64,000 bases of DNA from Henriciella marina DSM 19595. Its GTDB lineage: Bacteria > Pseudomonadota > Alphaproteobacteria > Caulobacterales > Hyphomonadaceae. A program made the translations under genes and the position numbers. This document shows, one piece after another, positions 44,429 to 52,667 of the stretch. Under the pieces are notes generated by a model. It saw nothing but the letters and a program-made list of their open reading frames with translations. It ran no database searches and was not told the DNA's origin. The stretch is from assembly GCF_000376805.1 (NCBI RefSeq), contig NZ_AQXT01000002.1:2914001-2978000 (forward strand), written 5' to 3'. Every line of letters starts with the position of its first letter. Within the stretch, counting starts at the first letter, position 1.

Positions 44429-47400
44429 ATGGGCATTGCAGAGACAGCGTTTAATCAGGCAAACCATTATCTGTCGCAAAGACCGATCGTTAAGACGGTT
44501 CTTGGCATCACCTGTCTGACAATCTGTCTCCACTTCTTGGCGGTTCTTGCGATTGAGCTTACGCAAGCGCAGGGACGGATCGCCGCAATCTGGCCTGTGA
44601 CTGCGGTTGTTCTCGCTTTCATGCTCGGGCGTAGCCGGCGTGAATGGCCCCTCCTGATTTCGTCGCTTCTGGTGGCCTTGCTTACCGCCAATATCGCGGC
44701 GGGAGACGGCCTCGTCAGGGCTGGATGGCTTTCGTCCGCCTATGCGCTCGAAGCGGTCCTGGTTGCATTGCTCTTTCGTTTCAGGAAAACACCGAAACTC
44801 ATCAGCCGGGCAGGCATCCTCAAGCTGATGGCCGCGGCCGCTATTGGTTGTTTCGCCTCGACAGCTATTGCCGTTTCAGGTCTGGCGATTACAGGGTCGA
44901 GCGTGCTGGTGCGTGAAGCCACGATCTGGTTTGTTGCAGACACGCTGGGCATCATCCTGTTTACCCCGGTCATCAAGATACTTATCCAGAGAAAAGGCCG
45001 CTCCGAGGCCTTTCCCTATGACCGAAGCCAGATTCTCGGCTTCGGCATGGTCTGCCTTGTCGCTGTGCTTGTCTTCGCTCAGTCGGAGTATCCGTTCCTG
45101 TTCTTCGTGCCGCCGGCTCTGGTTGCACTGGCGTTTGTAAGTGGACTGCGAGGCGCCGCGACCGGCCTCTTGGCCGTCACCTTCATTTCGCTTCCTTTTG
45201 CCCTCATAGACCGGGGGCCAACCTCGCTGATGCAGACGGATATGGAATCCAAGGTTCTGGTCCTGCAGAGCTTTCTGGTTGTGAACTCAATTCTCGCGCT
45301 GGCTGTTGGGGGAACGGTGACCGACCGGCGGCGGCTCATCTCCTATCTGGAGAGATCGAAGCGCAGGCTGAAGACCCGCACCCGCGAGTTGAATGAAATG
45401 CTGGGAAAGTCCCGTCTGGCAGAACAGATGTCCGGCGTAGGACACTGGTCGCTCAATCCGAAAACGTCTGCTGTCTATTGGTCGCCCCATGTCTATGATA
45501 TTCACGGCGTCACGCCGGAGAATTTCGATCCCTCATACGGGGACGCTGTCTCGTTCTATGATGCTGAAGACCAGAAGATGGTGGACGAGACCGTCCAGCG
45601 TAGCATCCAACGCGGAGAGGGTTGGGAGTTCGAGGCGACGCTGAATACGCCAGACGGTAAACAGCGCCGCGTCCGCTCGCTCGCAGAATGCCTGATAGAT
45701 AAGAATGGCGAGGTCGAGCTGATAATTGGCGTTTTCAAGGACGTCACCGAATCCACGCGCGTCTATGAAGAGCTCGCCAGGAGTGAGCAGCAATATCGCA
45801 TTCTAGCCGAGCACGCGACGGATATCGTTCTGAAATATAATCTCGACGGCGAGATCACGTTTGTATCGCCGTCCTGTCGCATTCTGGGCATCGATCCAGA
45901 GGAAGCCATAGGCAACTCAGCTCTGCAGTTTGTGATTCCCGAGGATCGTCCGGCAGCGGCGAAGGCGTTCCGAAAACTTCTGGAGCATGATCCGCGCAAA
46001 GGCGTCTTTCGCAGCGAACATCGTGCCCCTTCGGCGGGTGGCGGGTTCATCTGGCTTGAGAGCAGCCCAACGGTCATTCACGACGAAACAGGCAAACCGG
46101 TTTCGGTCATTGCCTCCTACAGGGACGTAACGGACCGGCGCGAACGCGAGGAGGCGCTGGCGGCTGCGCGCGAAGAAGCCGAAGAGGCGACGCGCGTGAA
46201 GGCTGACTTTCTCTCGAATATGAGCCACGAAATCCGCACGCCGCTGAACGGTGTCCTTGGTTTCACCCAGCTCTTCGGCCGAACAGACCTTACCGATGAC
46301 CAGACGCTTTATCTCGACCGAATTCGCGGCGCCGGGCAAATGCTTCGCGATATCGTTGACGACATACTCGACTTCTCAAAAATGGAAGCCGGGCGGCTCG
46401 AGATCGAAGACAGGCCTTTTTGTATCAAGCAACTGATCAACGAGACGGTGGATCTCGTCGAAGCGGGTCGGGCAAACGGCAACGTCCCGATTTTCCGTCA
46501 CATCGACGAAAAAGCTGATGTGATGCTCATGGCCGATGATACCCGTGTCCGGCAGATTCTCACCAATCTTATTGGAAATGCAGCCAAATTTACCAGTGAG
46601 GGCCGGATCGACGTTTCCGTGAGTATTGACGATCAATCGGTAAACGTCACGGTCGCCGATACCGGCATCGGCATAGCGAAAGACAAGCTTGGCCGGGTAT
46701 TTGACGGCTTTCGCCAGGCGGATACGACGATCACCAGAAAGTTTGGCGGCACCGGGCTTGGGTTGACGATCAGCCGGTCGCTCGCGCGGATGATGGGCGG
46801 AAACCTCGGGCTCGACAGCATTGAGGGCGAGGGGACAAAAGTCAGCTTCTGGATACCCTACAAGCTTGCACCGCAAACGCTTGAGAACCAAGCAGAGGCC
46901 GCCGCTTTGTCTGAGGCACGCGATAATCTGACCATCATGGTTGTTGATGATGTTGAAGCCAATCTCAGCCTTATCGAGCTTGGCCTGCGCCGGACCGGAT
47001 TTGCGATCCTGACCTTCACATCAGCTCGAAATGCGCTCGGCGCGCTCGCAGATGGGGAACGGCCGGATATCATTCTGATGGACGTCCAGATGCCTGATAT
47101 GGACGGTCTCACGGCAACCCGGGCCATACGAAGACTGGAAGGCCCTGTCGGCCAGGTCCCGATCATGGCGCTGACGGCCAATGCGCTGCCCTCCCAAATC
47201 GCTGAATGCGAGGCTGCAGGTATGGATGACCATCTGCCCAAACCCGTCGATCTTGATATTCTGGAGAAAAAGATACTCCAGATGTGCGGGGCCGCGGCCA
47301 AGAGCGGCAATGCCGCGCAGATTCACGAAGAGGACCTGGATGAATTCGAGGTTCTTCGACGTGAGTACAAGGATTATCTGGCATCGCTGAAGTCGGACCT

Positions 47401-47635
47401 GACCATGCTGATGGGAAATCTCAAAGACGACAGTGCGGCAAAAGCAATATCCGCCCTGGCGCACTCCATTGCTGGCACGGCGGGGAGTTTCGGCTTCTCT
47501 GATGTATCGACCGCCGCATTCGAGCTTGAGGAAATCGCGGCCGCGGCTGTGGCAAGGTCTGAGGACGCTGAGATCAGGGGGAAACTCGACGAAAAGATAC
47601 GAGCCTTTCTCCAACTGACGCAGGCGGCAGCATGA
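44429..47635 (+). CDS. MASE1-PAS-PAS hybrid histidine kinase with receiver and HPt
   Basis: 1068 residues. MASE1 membrane domain (~20-310, about 8 helices: IAAIWPVTAVVLAFMLG), two PAS domains with PAC motifs (~330-450, ~450-575), HisKA with His600 in FLSNMSHEIRTPLNGV, ATPase (NLIGNAAKFTSEG, DTGIGIA, GTGLGLTI), receiver with Asp885 in IILMDVQMPDMDG, and a C-terminal HPt with His1012. In the HPt the usual H-x-x-K-G reads HSIAG, losing the lysine. GAAGGTGAACACCG precedes ATG. An inverted repeat TGGCGGC-AAC-GCCGCCA lies at 44391-44407 in the leader. Confidence 0.92.
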   Translation: MGIAETAFNQANHYLSQRPIVKTVLGITCLTICLHFLAVLAIELTQAQGRIAAIWPVTAVVLAFMLGRSRREWPLLISSLLVALLTANIAAGDGLVRAGWLSSAYALEAVLVALLFRFRKTPKLISRAGILKLMAAAAIGCFASTAIAVSGLAITGSSVLVREATIWFVADTLGIILFTPVIKILIQRKGRSEAFPYDRSQILGFGMVCLVAVLVFAQSEYPFLFFVPPALVALAFVSGLRGAATGLLAVTFISLPFALIDRGPTSLMQTDMESKVLVLQSFLVVNSILALAVGGTVTDRRRLISYLERSKRRLKTRTRELNEMLGKSRLAEQMSGVGHWSLNPKTSAVYWSPHVYDIHGVTPENFDPSYGDAVSFYDAEDQKMVDETVQRSIQRGEGWEFEATLNTPDGKQRRVRSLAECLIDKNGEVELIIGVFKDVTESTRVYEELARSEQQYRILAEHATDIVLKYNLDGEITFVSPSCRILGIDPEEAIGNSALQFVIPEDRPAAAKAFRKLLEHDPRKGVFRSEHRAPSAGGGFIWLESSPTVIHDETGKPVSVIASYRDVTDRREREEALAAAREEAEEATRVKADFLSNMSHEIRTPLNGVLGFTQLFGRTDLTDDQTLYLDRIRGAGQMLRDIVDDILDFSKMEAGRLEIEDRPFCIKQLINETVDLVEAGRANGNVPIFRHIDEKADVMLMADDTRVRQILTNLIGNAAKFTSEGRIDVSVSIDDQSVNVTVADTGIGIAKDKLGRVFDGFRQADTTITRKFGGTGLGLTISRSLARMMGGNLGLDSIEGEGTKVSFWIPYKLAPQTLENQAEAAALSEARDNLTIMVVDDVEANLSLIELGLRRTGFAILTFTSARNALGALADGERPDIILMDVQMPDMDGLTATRAIRRLEGPVGQVPIMALTANALPSQIAECEAAGMDDHLPKPVDLDILEKKILQMCGAAAKSGNAAQIHEEDLDEFEVLRREYKDYLASLKSDLTMLMGNLKDDSAAKAISALAHSIAGTAGSFGFSDVSTAAFELEEIAAAAVARSEDAEIRGKLDEKIRAFLQLTQAAA

Positions 47636-47740
47636 TCGAATTAACCCTTTGTGAATTTCGAACGTCAACTTTGCCGGTCTGGCCCAATAAAACCCTATGA
47701 TTAATCAACTAGGACTCAGGGACTGTAGAAGGAGTTTCCG

Positions 47741-48151
47741 ATGCAATCCTGTAGAATACTGATCGCTGACGACGACCGCATGCTTCGTGCGCTGCTTGTC
47801 CACAAGATGAAAAAAATCGACTGCGAAGTGATTGAGGCTTCCGATGGCAAGCAAGCGCTGGACCTGCTCGCGAGTGAGCAGGTCAATCTTGTGATTCTGG
47901 ACGGGATGATGCCCGGAATGGACGGCGTGGAAGCCCTGCAGCATATCCGGCGCGACCCGGCGACCAAGACCATTCCAGTCATGATGCTGACGGCGCGGCG
48001 CGGGCAGGAAGATGCCATGAATGCCATCAGGCTCGGCGCCACCGACTACATTTCCAAACCTTTCAATCCAGAAGACCTTCTCTTGAGGGTAAAAGCACTC
48101 TTGGCGCCCGAAGGAGACACCAGCGGGTATCGCGAAAGCAGGCAGGCATAG
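47741..48151 (+). CDS. Single-domain response regulator
   Basis: 136 residues, receiver only: RILIADDDRMLRALL, phospho-Asp in LVILDGMMPGMDG, Thr/Lys in MMLTARRG and YISKPFNPEDLLLRV. GAAGGAG at 6 bases. It follows the MASE1 kinase by 105 bases and is a natural acceptor for its HPt. CheY/DivK-like by length, but not assignable. Confidence 0.92.
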   Translation: MQSCRILIADDDRMLRALLVHKMKKIDCEVIEASDGKQALDLLASEQVNLVILDGMMPGMDGVEALQHIRRDPATKTIPVMMLTARRGQEDAMNAIRLGATDYISKPFNPEDLLLRVKALLAPEGDTSGYRESRQA

Positions 48152-48157
48152 AACGCA

Positions 48158-49210
48158 CTAAAATGCTTCTTTGCTTTGAAAGGCGCGTGACAGGCTGCGG
48201 CCCAGTCTCTGAAAGAAGCCTTTCACCGCTTCGAGCTTCTGCGTCACGGCCTGTCCGCGTTCGATCAACGCTGGCGGGTGAGGGCTCTCATAGGTGTCGA
48301 GGCCGTACGTTTCCCGAATATTCTCGACAGGCTGATGCCAGACATCTTCCCAAGGAATAAGGATCAGCGCTGGCGATTGCCTACCGTGCACCCATGCGCT
48401 GGTGATCGTGTCCATGAGAACGCTATAGGCTGGGCCAGGTGCATCGGCGCCCAACACGGCGGTGATCGAGAGAAACTGCGCCGAATAGTTGTGGCCGAAC
48501 TGCGCCATCTGAAATGCCGAGATGGCAATCTCGTGCAGGGCCGTTGTCTCGTAGCCCCCCGTTATGTGCCAAAGGTCATGTGCCTGGAGCATGCGTGTGT
48601 TGAGGTAGGCGAGCGGCTGAGGCAAGTCTGAAAGCCCGATCTCATCGCGGTCCAGGACTTCCAGATCGAACTTGTTGTCCACGATAAGGTCGTGGAATTG
48701 TCGGCCGAGCGATTTGGGCGGGCAGGCTGCTAGCGTTTCCAGCGTGATGAGGTCGGGCATCGGTCCGGCCGCTGCTTCGTCCACGCCTTCGAAATTGCTG
48801 GCAAATTCGGCGATGCGGCCGACCGTTTCCGGCGTCATGAACTTGCCGAGGGCAGCTGTGCGGGCGGTGATCGAAAGCGCGTCGAGCTTGCCAGCCTTTC
48901 CGTCCTCTACAACGTTCCAATAGGCGTCCCAAAGACCGTCAGGTGAGGGTTCTGCGGGCCGGTCCAGCGATAGGATTGGCGCGGCATCAAGGGGTGTGCC
49001 CGTCCAGCCGATCGCCAGAGCGTCATAGATTTCGGCAATCCGATCCGGCGCCAGAAAGGCTGCATGGGCGAGCGTTGCAGCGATGTGCAGCCGGTCGGTT
49101 CCTTCCGCCTTGTTCGATGCGCACCGAGAGGCTGCGGCTTTCAGCGCTTCCGGCTGGAGGGGTGTATCCAGCGCGTTCAGAAAATTCGATTTCATCTCTG
49201 GCGTTTCCAT
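48158..49210 (-). CDS. Coq4-family protein with N-terminal extension
   Basis: 350 residues, preceded by AGAGGGACAAGAA. Central part matches Coq4: ARMLQAHDLWHITGGYETTALHE has the H-D-x-x-H-x(11)-E metal motif, followed by EIAISAFQMAQFGHNYSAQFL. Coq4 acts in ubiquinone biosynthesis (C1 decarboxylation/hydroxylation step). Usual members are ~220-270 residues; here there is an extra ~90-residue N-terminus and an amphipathic C-terminal helix (VTQKLEAVKGFFQRLGRSL). It starts 19 bases after the fucose FAH gene in the same direction. Confidence 0.82.
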   Translation of the reverse strand: METPEMKSNFLNALDTPLQPEALKAAASRCASNKAEGTDRLHIAATLAHAAFLAPDRIAEIYDALAIGWTGTPLDAAPILSLDRPAEPSPDGLWDAYWNVVEDGKAGKLDALSITARTAALGKFMTPETVGRIAEFASNFEGVDEAAAGPMPDLITLETLAACPPKSLGRQFHDLIVDNKFDLEVLDRDEIGLSDLPQPLAYLNTRMLQAHDLWHITGGYETTALHEIAISAFQMAQFGHNYSAQFLSITAVLGADAPGPAYSVLMDTITSAWVHGRQSPALILIPWEDVWHQPVENIRETYGLDTYESPHPPALIERGQAVTQKLEAVKGFFQRLGRSLSRAFQSKEAF

Positions 49211-49229
49211 TTCTTGTCCCTCTTAAGCC

Positions 49230-50072
49230 CTATGCATTGATGCAGACTTGTCGCTGCGCTCCGATGCCCTCAATGCCGAGGGTCACCACATCGCCTGCGC
49301 GAAGAAAGCGCGGCGGCGTCATAGACAGGCCCACGCCGGGCGGTGTGCCTGTCGAGATAATGTCGCCTGGCTGCAGGCTCATATATTGGGAAAGATAGCT
49401 CACCAGGTGAGACACGCCAAATACCATGGTCGAGGTCGATCCGCGCTGCATCGCTTCACCGTTCAGGTCGAGCCACATTGACAGGTTCTGCGGATCCTCG
49501 ACTTCATCGCGTGTTACGAGCCATGGGCCGATCGGTCCGAACGTGTCGGCGCTCTTGCCCTTTACCCATTGGCCAGTGCCTTCCAGCTGAAACGCCCGCT
49601 CGGACACATCATGGACCACACAATAGCCTGCGACATGGTCGAGCGCTTCGGCTTCGCTGACATATTTGGCCTCTTTGCCGATCACGACGCCAAGCTCGAC
49701 TTCCCAGTCTGTCTTTTCTGATTTTCGCGGAATTTCGAGCTTGTCGTCAGGCCCGCAGATTGCGCTGGTTGCCTTGAAGAAGATGACCGGCTCTGCTGGC
49801 ACATCAGCGCCGGTTTCGGCCGCATGGTCTGCATAGTTGAGACCGATGCAGACAAATTTGCCGACGTTGGCGACGCACGGACCGATCCGGTCGTGAGGGT
49901 CGAGGCAAGGCAAGGTCGTCAGATCGACCTTGCGAAGTTGATCAAGCACCACATCATCGAGGGCCAGACCGTCCCAGTCATCGATCAGATCGCTTACATC
50001 CCGGATGTCGCCATCCCGGTCGAGAATGCCCGGCCGTTCACGCCCCTTTGCACCAACCCTGAGAAGCTTCAT
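49230..50072 (-). CDS. FAH-family hydrolase, likely 2,4-diketo-3-deoxy-L-fuconate hydrolase
   Basis: 280 residues. Fumarylacetoacetate-hydrolase fold: KFVCIGLNYADHAAETG, FFKATSAICGPDD, DWEVELGVVIGKEAKYV (metal Glu residues), CVVHDVSERAFQLE (metal Asp), GKSADTFGPIGPWLV, and DIISTGTPPGVGL. In the oxidative fucose route this splits 2,4-diketo-3-deoxy-L-fuconate into pyruvate and L-lactate. The gene order after the KDF dehydrogenase supports the specific role. Confidence 0.88.
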   Translation of the reverse strand: MKLLRVGAKGRERPGILDRDGDIRDVSDLIDDWDGLALDDVVLDQLRKVDLTTLPCLDPHDRIGPCVANVGKFVCIGLNYADHAAETGADVPAEPVIFFKATSAICGPDDKLEIPRKSEKTDWEVELGVVIGKEAKYVSEAEALDHVAGYCVVHDVSERAFQLEGTGQWVKGKSADTFGPIGPWLVTRDEVEDPQNLSMWLDLNGEAMQRGSTSTMVFGVSHLVSYLSQYMSLQPGDIISTGTPPGVGLSMTPPRFLRAGDVVTLGIEGIGAQRQVCINA

Positions 50073-50084
50073 TGCGACATCTCC

Positions 50085-50822
50085 CTAATTGGTCCAGCCG
50101 CCGTCGACGACATGTACGGCTCCGGTCGTGAAAGCGGATTCATCCGAAACGAGATAGACGGCGAGTTCCGCAATCTCCTCGGGTTTGCCCAGCCGGCCCA
50201 TGGGCTGGCGTGAGACAAACATCTGCCGGGCTTGTTCATAGTTGCCCTGAGCCTCCATGCGGCCCTGAAGCGATGGACTGTCGACAGTCCCGGGGCAGAT
50301 GACATTGCATCTGATGTTCTGTCCGACATAGTCGGCGGCAATTGCCTTGGTGAGACCAATAACGCCGGCTTTCGTTGCACCGTAAGCAAACCGGTTCGGT
50401 GCGCCGGTGACGCTCGACGCCACAGAGCTCATATTGAGGATCACGCCCTTGCCTTGTTGCACCATGCACGGAAGGACGGCGCGCGACATCTCATACATCG
50501 AGGTCAAATTGATCAGGATCGATTTGTCCCAGTCCTCGCGGTCGCAGTCTTCGATCGTGCCGTGATGGACCCAACCGGCCACGTTGAAAAGAATGTCCAG
50601 CCCTGACTCGCGATCAATCAGATCGGCGATGGCTACACGATCGGTCACGTCGAGAAGGCGTGTCTCGATATTGCGAATACCGGAGAGGCTCTCCAGAGCC
50701 GTCGGATCTATATCGGTTGCGATGACCCGCGCATTCTCACGCGCGAAAGCGATCGCCGATGCGCGGCCAATTCCGGCCCCAGCAGCGGTTATCAAAGCGG
50801 TCTTGCCGTCAAGCCTGCCCAA
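50085..50822 (-). CDS. SDR, likely 2-keto-3-deoxy-L-fuconate dehydrogenase
   Basis: 245 residues from a TTG at 50822-50820 with AGGAGG at 5 bases; overlaps the lactonase end by 14 bases. An ATG at 50861 without a good site would add 13 residues. Family numbering fits the TTG start (L-G-R-L-D-G-K-T-A-L-I-T). Motifs: TAAGAGIGRASAIAF, ILFNVAGWVHHG, LNMSSVASS, AYGATKAGV, VDGGWTN. Oxidises KDF to the 2,4-diketo compound with NAD+. The role is inferred from homology and neighbours. Confidence 0.85.
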   Translation of the reverse strand: MGRLDGKTALITAAGAGIGRASAIAFARENARVIATDIDPTALESLSGIRNIETRLLDVTDRVAIADLIDRESGLDILFNVAGWVHHGTIEDCDREDWDKSILINLTSMYEMSRAVLPCMVQQGKGVILNMSSVASSVTGAPNRFAYGATKAGVIGLTKAIAADYVGQNIRCNVICPGTVDSPSLQGRMEAQGNYEQARQMFVSRQPMGRLGKPEEIAELAVYLVSDESAFTTGAVHVVDGGWTN

Positions 50823-51666
50823 GCTGGCCTCCTGAGTGTTCGAGGTAGATGCGCGCGGCATTTGTTCGCCAGATAGCGTCTTCGTGTCCGGCGAAATATC
50901 GCGCGATAAGGCGCTCGCTCTGAGCGGCCCAGTCGGCATAGCTCGCTGCCATGGTCAGCACGGGCCAGTCGCTGCCCCAGAGAACGCGTTCAGGCCCAAA
51001 GCAGGTCGCAACATGCTGCACGATGTCGCCAATCGACGCGTCGTCGGTGCGCGCGCCGGCTTCGGTAAGCAGACCGGACAATTTCGTGGATACGTTCGGG
51101 CAAGTTGCCAGAGCTTCGATATCGGTGCGCCAATCACCGAGGTCACCGTTTTCGATAGGCGGCTTTCCGGCATGGTTGAGCACGATGCTCAAGTCCGGAT
51201 GGCGCTTCGCCAGTGTGGTCATGACGCCAATGAGGTCGGGACGGGCATGCCCATCAAACACAAGGCCAGTGTCGCTCATCGCTTCGAGAGCCGGGGCAAA
51301 TTGGTCCTGCAGGATCCAGTTCGGGTCGGAAAGGTCGGCAATCATCGGCCGTATTCCGACGAGACTGTTCTGCGCGGCGCGGCGATTGATCTCGTCGGCG
51401 GCGGTTTCTGCCTCGAAGTCTACCCAGCCAACAACGCCAGCGACACGCTTGTCTGCCGCCGCCAGTGACAAGAGAAAGTCGGTTTCTGCCGCGCTTGCCG
51501 CAGCCTGAACGAGGATGCAGTTCTGGACGCCAGCTTCATGGGCTTCAGTCCAGGCGTCGTCGATGCCGAAATCCCTGTAGATGTCTGAGAGCGCTGGCGT
51601 CAGCCAGGTGTAATCGCCGCGAGCCAGCGTCCAGACGTGCATATGAGCATCCAGCTTCGCGATCAT
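50809..51666 (-). CDS. L-fuconolactone hydrolase-like amidohydrolase
   Basis: 285 residues. TIM-barrel amidohydrolase of COG3618: AKLDAHMHVWTLARGDYTWL (metal HxH), LVFDGHARPDLIG, LSIVLNHAGKPP, VSTKLSGLL, RVLWGSDWPVL (catalytic Asp). The family includes L-fucono-1,5-lactonase. Between the fucose dehydrogenase (ATGA overlap) and KDF dehydrogenase genes, matching the pathway step. Confidence 0.88.
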   Translation of the reverse strand: MIAKLDAHMHVWTLARGDYTWLTPALSDIYRDFGIDDAWTEAHEAGVQNCILVQAAASAAETDFLLSLAAADKRVAGVVGWVDFEAETAADEINRRAAQNSLVGIRPMIADLSDPNWILQDQFAPALEAMSDTGLVFDGHARPDLIGVMTTLAKRHPDLSIVLNHAGKPPIENGDLGDWRTDIEALATCPNVSTKLSGLLTEAGARTDDASIGDIVQHVATCFGPERVLWGSDWPVLTMAASYADWAAQSERLIARYFAGHEDAIWRTNAARIYLEHSGGQLGQA

Positions 51667-52667
51667 GCGGGCACCGGAGCATTTTCAGCGATCAGCCCAG
51701 CGTCGCGCAGGGCGTCCCAGAGGTCCGGGACGATCTTTTTGCCTGTCCAGTCTGCAATCTGGTGGACCTCGCTGCGCGCGCGGGCGCCGGCGAGAACCGT
51801 CCTCACGGCTGGGTGGGCAGCGCAGAACTGGAGCGCTGCGGCAGGCAGGGGGGCATTAAATCTGGCGCAGACCTCACGAAGCCGGGCGGTCTTCTCGATG
51901 GCCCATTCAGGGGCTGTGTCATAGTCATAGCGGAGGGGCTGGTTCTCGCTCGAGACAAGCAGGCCCGAATTGAAAGCCCCACCAATCATGACATCAATCC
52001 CGCGATCGTGGCAGCTATCGAGGAAAGTCAGTGACGCTTTATGTTCCAGCAGGGTATAGCGGCCTGCGATCAGGAGGATGTCGAGGTCGAACTGGTCGAT
52101 CACCTCCTGGCAGACCTCAATTTCATTTACGCCGAGACCAATGCGGCGGGTCAGCCCTTCAGCCTTCATCCTGGCCATCTCAGGCAGGGCTTCCTTGAGC
52201 GCCTGAGACAGAATCTTTTCATGTGCGTCGCCATGGGTGAGGCGTCCGATATCATGCAGCAGGAGTGTATCGACGGTGTCTACGCCGAGCCGTGCCTTGC
52301 TGTCGTCGAAGGCCTGGCGGATGCCGCCGGCCGAATAATCAAAGCGAGGAATGAAGGGCGCAGGCGAAGCAAACCCATTGTCTGGCACCGGGCCATCCCC
52401 GGCAGGATCGAGGACGCGGCCAACCTTGGTCGAGAGGGCCGGTCGCCAGCTTACCTGCGCCAGGCAGTCACCTATGCGCTGTTCACTGAGCCCGTGTCCA
52501 TAAAAGGGCGATGTGTCGATAAGGTCGAGCCCAGCGTCGCGGGCCGCCAGAAGCGCATCCAGCGCCTCGACTTCCGAGACTTCGCTATAGAGGTTGCCGA
52601 GCCCTGCCGCGCCGAGGCCGAAACGCGGCAGCTCACTCAGTACGGAGGGCTCAGCCTGAAGTGTCAC
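51663..52667 (-). CDS. Aldo/keto reductase, likely L-fucose dehydrogenase
   Basis: 334 residues from a GTG at 52667-52665 overlapping the dehydratase stop (GTGA). AKR fold: LPRFGLGAAGLGNLYSEV, LDLIDTSPFYGHGLSEQRIG (catalytic Asp/Tyr), STKVGRVL (Lys), VDTLLLHDIGRL (His), and HPAVRTVLAGAR with the cofactor loop. D-threo-aldose 1-dehydrogenase group, which oxidises L-fucose to the lactone with NAD(P)+. Pathway context supports it. Confidence 0.88.
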   Translation of the reverse strand: MTLQAEPSVLSELPRFGLGAAGLGNLYSEVSEVEALDALLAARDAGLDLIDTSPFYGHGLSEQRIGDCLAQVSWRPALSTKVGRVLDPAGDGPVPDNGFASPAPFIPRFDYSAGGIRQAFDDSKARLGVDTVDTLLLHDIGRLTHGDAHEKILSQALKEALPEMARMKAEGLTRRIGLGVNEIEVCQEVIDQFDLDILLIAGRYTLLEHKASLTFLDSCHDRGIDVMIGGAFNSGLLVSSENQPLRYDYDTAPEWAIEKTARLREVCARFNAPLPAAALQFCAAHPAVRTVLAGARARSEVHQIADWTGKKIVPDLWDALRDAGLIAENAPVPA

